NCBI GenBank assembly: GCA_040506705.1
Contig: JBEVWG010000010.1
Span: 1 to 64,000, forward strand
Direction of reading: 5' to 3'
Origin: Thiodiazotropha sp040506705
GTDB taxonomy: Bacteria; Pseudomonadota; Gammaproteobacteria; Chromatiales; Chromatiaceae
Length of the DNA: 64,000 bases
Shown here: positions 62,294-64,000 of the stretch, in pieces
Position numbering within the stretch: position 1 is the first letter of the stretch
Layout: the number at the start of each line of letters is the position of its first letter
Notes under the pieces: model-generated
What the model was told of the DNA's origin: nothing
Seen by the model: the letters and a program-made list of their open reading frames with translations, nothing else
Database searches by the model: none
Program-made: the position numbers and the translations under genes

Positions 62294-64000
62294 GTGTCAT
62301 CGCCTGGTTATAAAGAACAATTAAAAACTTTTATTCGTAGTCGCTGGTTTCGATACGCAACCATTTCAGTGATGACGCTACTGCTTTTTGCGCCCCTATT
62401 GCTTATTCCCCGGATTTTTGAGCAGAGTGATCTGTGTGGCGGTATGTGCATGAGACGCTTTTTTCTGTTGTTTCCAGGTATGGGATGGGATGATTTTTCC
62501 CGCCAACTTGAAACTGCTGCGATTGGGGTCGGTATCCTGCTCACTATTTTGACGGTGACTTTCTTTTTTGGACGGCTTTGGTGTGGCTATCTCTGCCCCA
62601 TGGGTGGTTTTCCTGAAATGGTCAGTAAACTATTTCATGATCGCTGGAAAATCGACTATCGTTCACTCCCTCAGGTGCCGATCCGGTACGGTTACTTCAT
62701 CACCTATCTTATTCTGCTGCCGGCACTAGGGTTCAGTGCCTGTACGCTTTGCAACTTCATTACTTTACCGAGACTCTTCGAAGCCTTTAGTGGCGATCTT
62801 CGGGGTATTGCCTATCTTATCTCCACCATTGGTGCTGTAAATCTGGGCCTACTGGTTTTGCTTGGTTTTTTTGCCAAGTTGGGAAGAGGGTATTGTCAGT
62901 TTCTCTGTCCGATTGGTGCAATTGATGGGCTGGTCAACCGGATAGGCGCCAAGTTGCCTTTTGTACGCCGTGTCAGAGTGGAACGCAGTCGCTGCACCGG
63001 CTGCAGGGAGTGTGCTGAGGTCTGTATTTGTGGTGCAGTGCGGATGGTCGACAGAGTTGCAGTGGTTGATCAGTTCTCCTGTATGTCCTGTCGTGAGTGT
63101 ATTGTCACTTGTGAATGGGGGGCGATAGATTGGTTACCTATGCCTTCGCACAAGATGCCAAAAAGGCTCAAGAAAGGCATTGAGGTTGCCCCCCCTCCGG
63201 TTTGGACTGCCGTAACCCCCGGTATCGAAAAAACGGTTAAACAGAACAAACGCAGGCGTTGGATATTTGCTGGACTACTCTCAGGTATTGCCCTGCTATG
63301 GTTCAATCTGGATGAAGCTAATGCTGCTGAACGCCAATCGGATCCGGATGGTTGTCTGGTGTGTCATGCGGCTGAAGGGCTCGCTTATGTGGGTGAAAAC
63401 GGGGTTATTCGCAACGCTTCAATCAATTCTGATCACTATTTCTCCTCCATACATGGCAATGTGCCATGCAGGGATTGTCACAGAAAAATCCGTGAATATC
63501 CCCACAAACCTGAAAATGGTGAGGTTGATTGTGCAGCGTCCTGCCATCTTGAAGAGCCATCCCAGGGCGTCGCATACAGCCACGAACCCATTGCCAAGGA
63601 GTTTGTCGAGTCTATTCATGGAAAAGGTGCGGTCGATGGACTGACTGCTGCCAACCGCTGGGATGAGAGTCGTAACGACCACCCCCCATCATGTCGTCGA
63701 TGTCACATAAACACACTCTATATATCATTGGATAAGCGAGAGATGTTTAAGGAAATATTTGATCACGAAGAGGAGGTGTGTGGAAACTGTCATCAGGGAG
63801 AGGTCTGGAATGGACAGATGGGTGGGCATATTCTGCGTCGTCTGCTTGGTGTTCGTTGGACCAAGCAGGAAGAGGTGGGGATGTGTAATGATTGCCATCT
63901 TGATCGTGAAGCAATGGCTAAGACTGAGCGCGCAGATGATGCTTCAACACATGAACAAAAACCAAGTGATAGCCATTTTGTTCATGCTTCAGAAAGCTAT
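62294..64000 (+). CDS. NapH-type ferredoxin/multiheme cytochrome fusion (3' end outside the window)
   Basis: This open frame (569 codons so far from GTG 62294) has no stop before the window end. Residues about 20-215 are membrane helices with LWCGYLCPMGG, FSACTLCNF and GYCQFLCPIGA Cys motifs; 233-275 hold two 4Fe-4S sites (CTGCRECAEVC and CMSCRECIVTC); about 323-340 is a last helix; the rest is periplasmic with CLVCH, CRDCH, CAASCH (CX3CH), CRRCH, CGNCH and CNDCH, six hemes and counting. It links quinol- or ferredoxin-derived electrons to the periplasmic hemes, so is the likely inner-membrane entry of the conduit. It lies 2 bp after the hexaheme gene. Confidence 0.9.
   Translation, partial: MSSPGYKEQLKTFIRSRWFRYATISVMTLLLFAPLLLIPRIFEQSDLCGGMCMRRFFLLFPGMGWDDFSRQLETAAIGVGILLTILTVTFFFGRLWCGYLCPMGGFPEMVSKLFHDRWKIDYRSLPQVPIRYGYFITYLILLPALGFSACTLCNFITLPRLFEAFSGDLRGIAYLISTIGAVNLGLLVLLGFFAKLGRGYCQFLCPIGAIDGLVNRIGAKLPFVRRVRVERSRCTGCRECAEVCICGAVRMVDRVAVVDQFSCMSCRECIVTCEWGAIDWLPMPSHKMPKRLKKGIEVAPPPVWTAVTPGIEKTVKQNKRRRWIFAGLLSGIALLWFNLDEANAAERQSDPDGCLVCHAAEGLAYVGENGVIRNASINSDHYFSSIHGNVPCRDCHRKIREYPHKPENGEVDCAASCHLEEPSQGVAYSHEPIAKEFVESIHGKGAVDGLTAANRWDESRNDHPPSCRRCHINTLYISLDKREMFKEIFDHEEEVCGNCHQGEVWNGQMGGHILRRLLGVRWTKQEEVGMCNDCHLDREAMAKTERADDASTHEQKPSDSHFVHASESY

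Noticed and set aside
1..64000. CRISPR array
   Set aside because: No regularly spaced short direct repeats with unique spacers were seen; the 33-bp repeats at 45776-45973 are coding and contiguous.

Overview
The window looks like chromosome of a free-living or symbiotic gammaproteobacterium. The evidence is the gene order smc-zipA-ligA, yciI-yciB-...-rnm-yciO-(S2P)-trpS-scpA-scpB-rluB, the gammaproteobacterial-type housekeeping proteins, heme A/SCO respiration genes and a very large multiheme cytochrome locus. A relative of sulfur-oxidising Chromatiales or Sedimenticola/Thiodiazotropha-like bacteria is my inference; no taxonomic marker such as rRNA is present.

Layout. 0-3 kb: a 5'-damaged hypothetical gene, an FGGY sugar kinase and queF. 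3.2-10 kb: smc, zipA, ligA and a small hypothetical, followed by a 239-bp tandem duplication of hairpin-bearing non-coding DNA. 10.5-20 kb: a lipoprotein PPIase, then the yciI/yciB and rnm/yciO/S2P/trpS/scpAB/rluB block, with a MITE-like element sitting exactly between scpA and scpB. 20-32.6 kb: an endonuclease III-like gene with an internal deletion beside an IS481-family element, a diguanylate cyclase, a double thioredoxin protein, tRNA-Lys, a CHASE histidine kinase with its receiver protein, a stand-alone homologue of a phage polyvalent-protein domain, mtgA, and a MotA/MotB-like pair. 32.6-38.6 kb: a DEAD-box helicase, yaiI, SCO and heme A synthase, and an unusual heme-copper oxidase subunit I homologue.

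38.6-47.2 kb is a visibly A+T-rich accessory island. It holds a HigBA module with a broken toxin, decayed ORFs, a proteasome-fold (N-terminal Thr) hydrolase candidate, a HEPN-like protein, a PEP-CTERM protein, three dispersed copies of one conserved C-terminal coding tag, and a 734-residue protein that combines an EExGH peptidase-like domain, six 11-residue cationic repeats and a TPR-like tail.

47.4-64 kb holds two divergent energy/metal loci. The leftward operon is a TonB-dependent receptor, a periplasmic protein, a membrane ferredoxin, a TauE/SafE protein and ExbB-ExbD-TonB, followed by a UbiA prenyltransferase. The rightward operon encodes an octaheme c-type cytochrome, a small membrane protein, an outer-membrane beta-barrel, three more multiheme cytochromes (7, 8 and 6 hemes), and a membrane ferredoxin/multiheme fusion that runs off the window. 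At least 35 heme-attachment sites lie in this stretch. I read it as a trans-envelope porin-cytochrome electron conduit connected to the quinone pool. The 590-bp region between the two operons carries three TAGGT-type sites spaced exactly 20 bp apart, a plausible shared operator. The conduit, the repeat protein and the Thr-hydrolase are the strongest candidates for undescribed biology.
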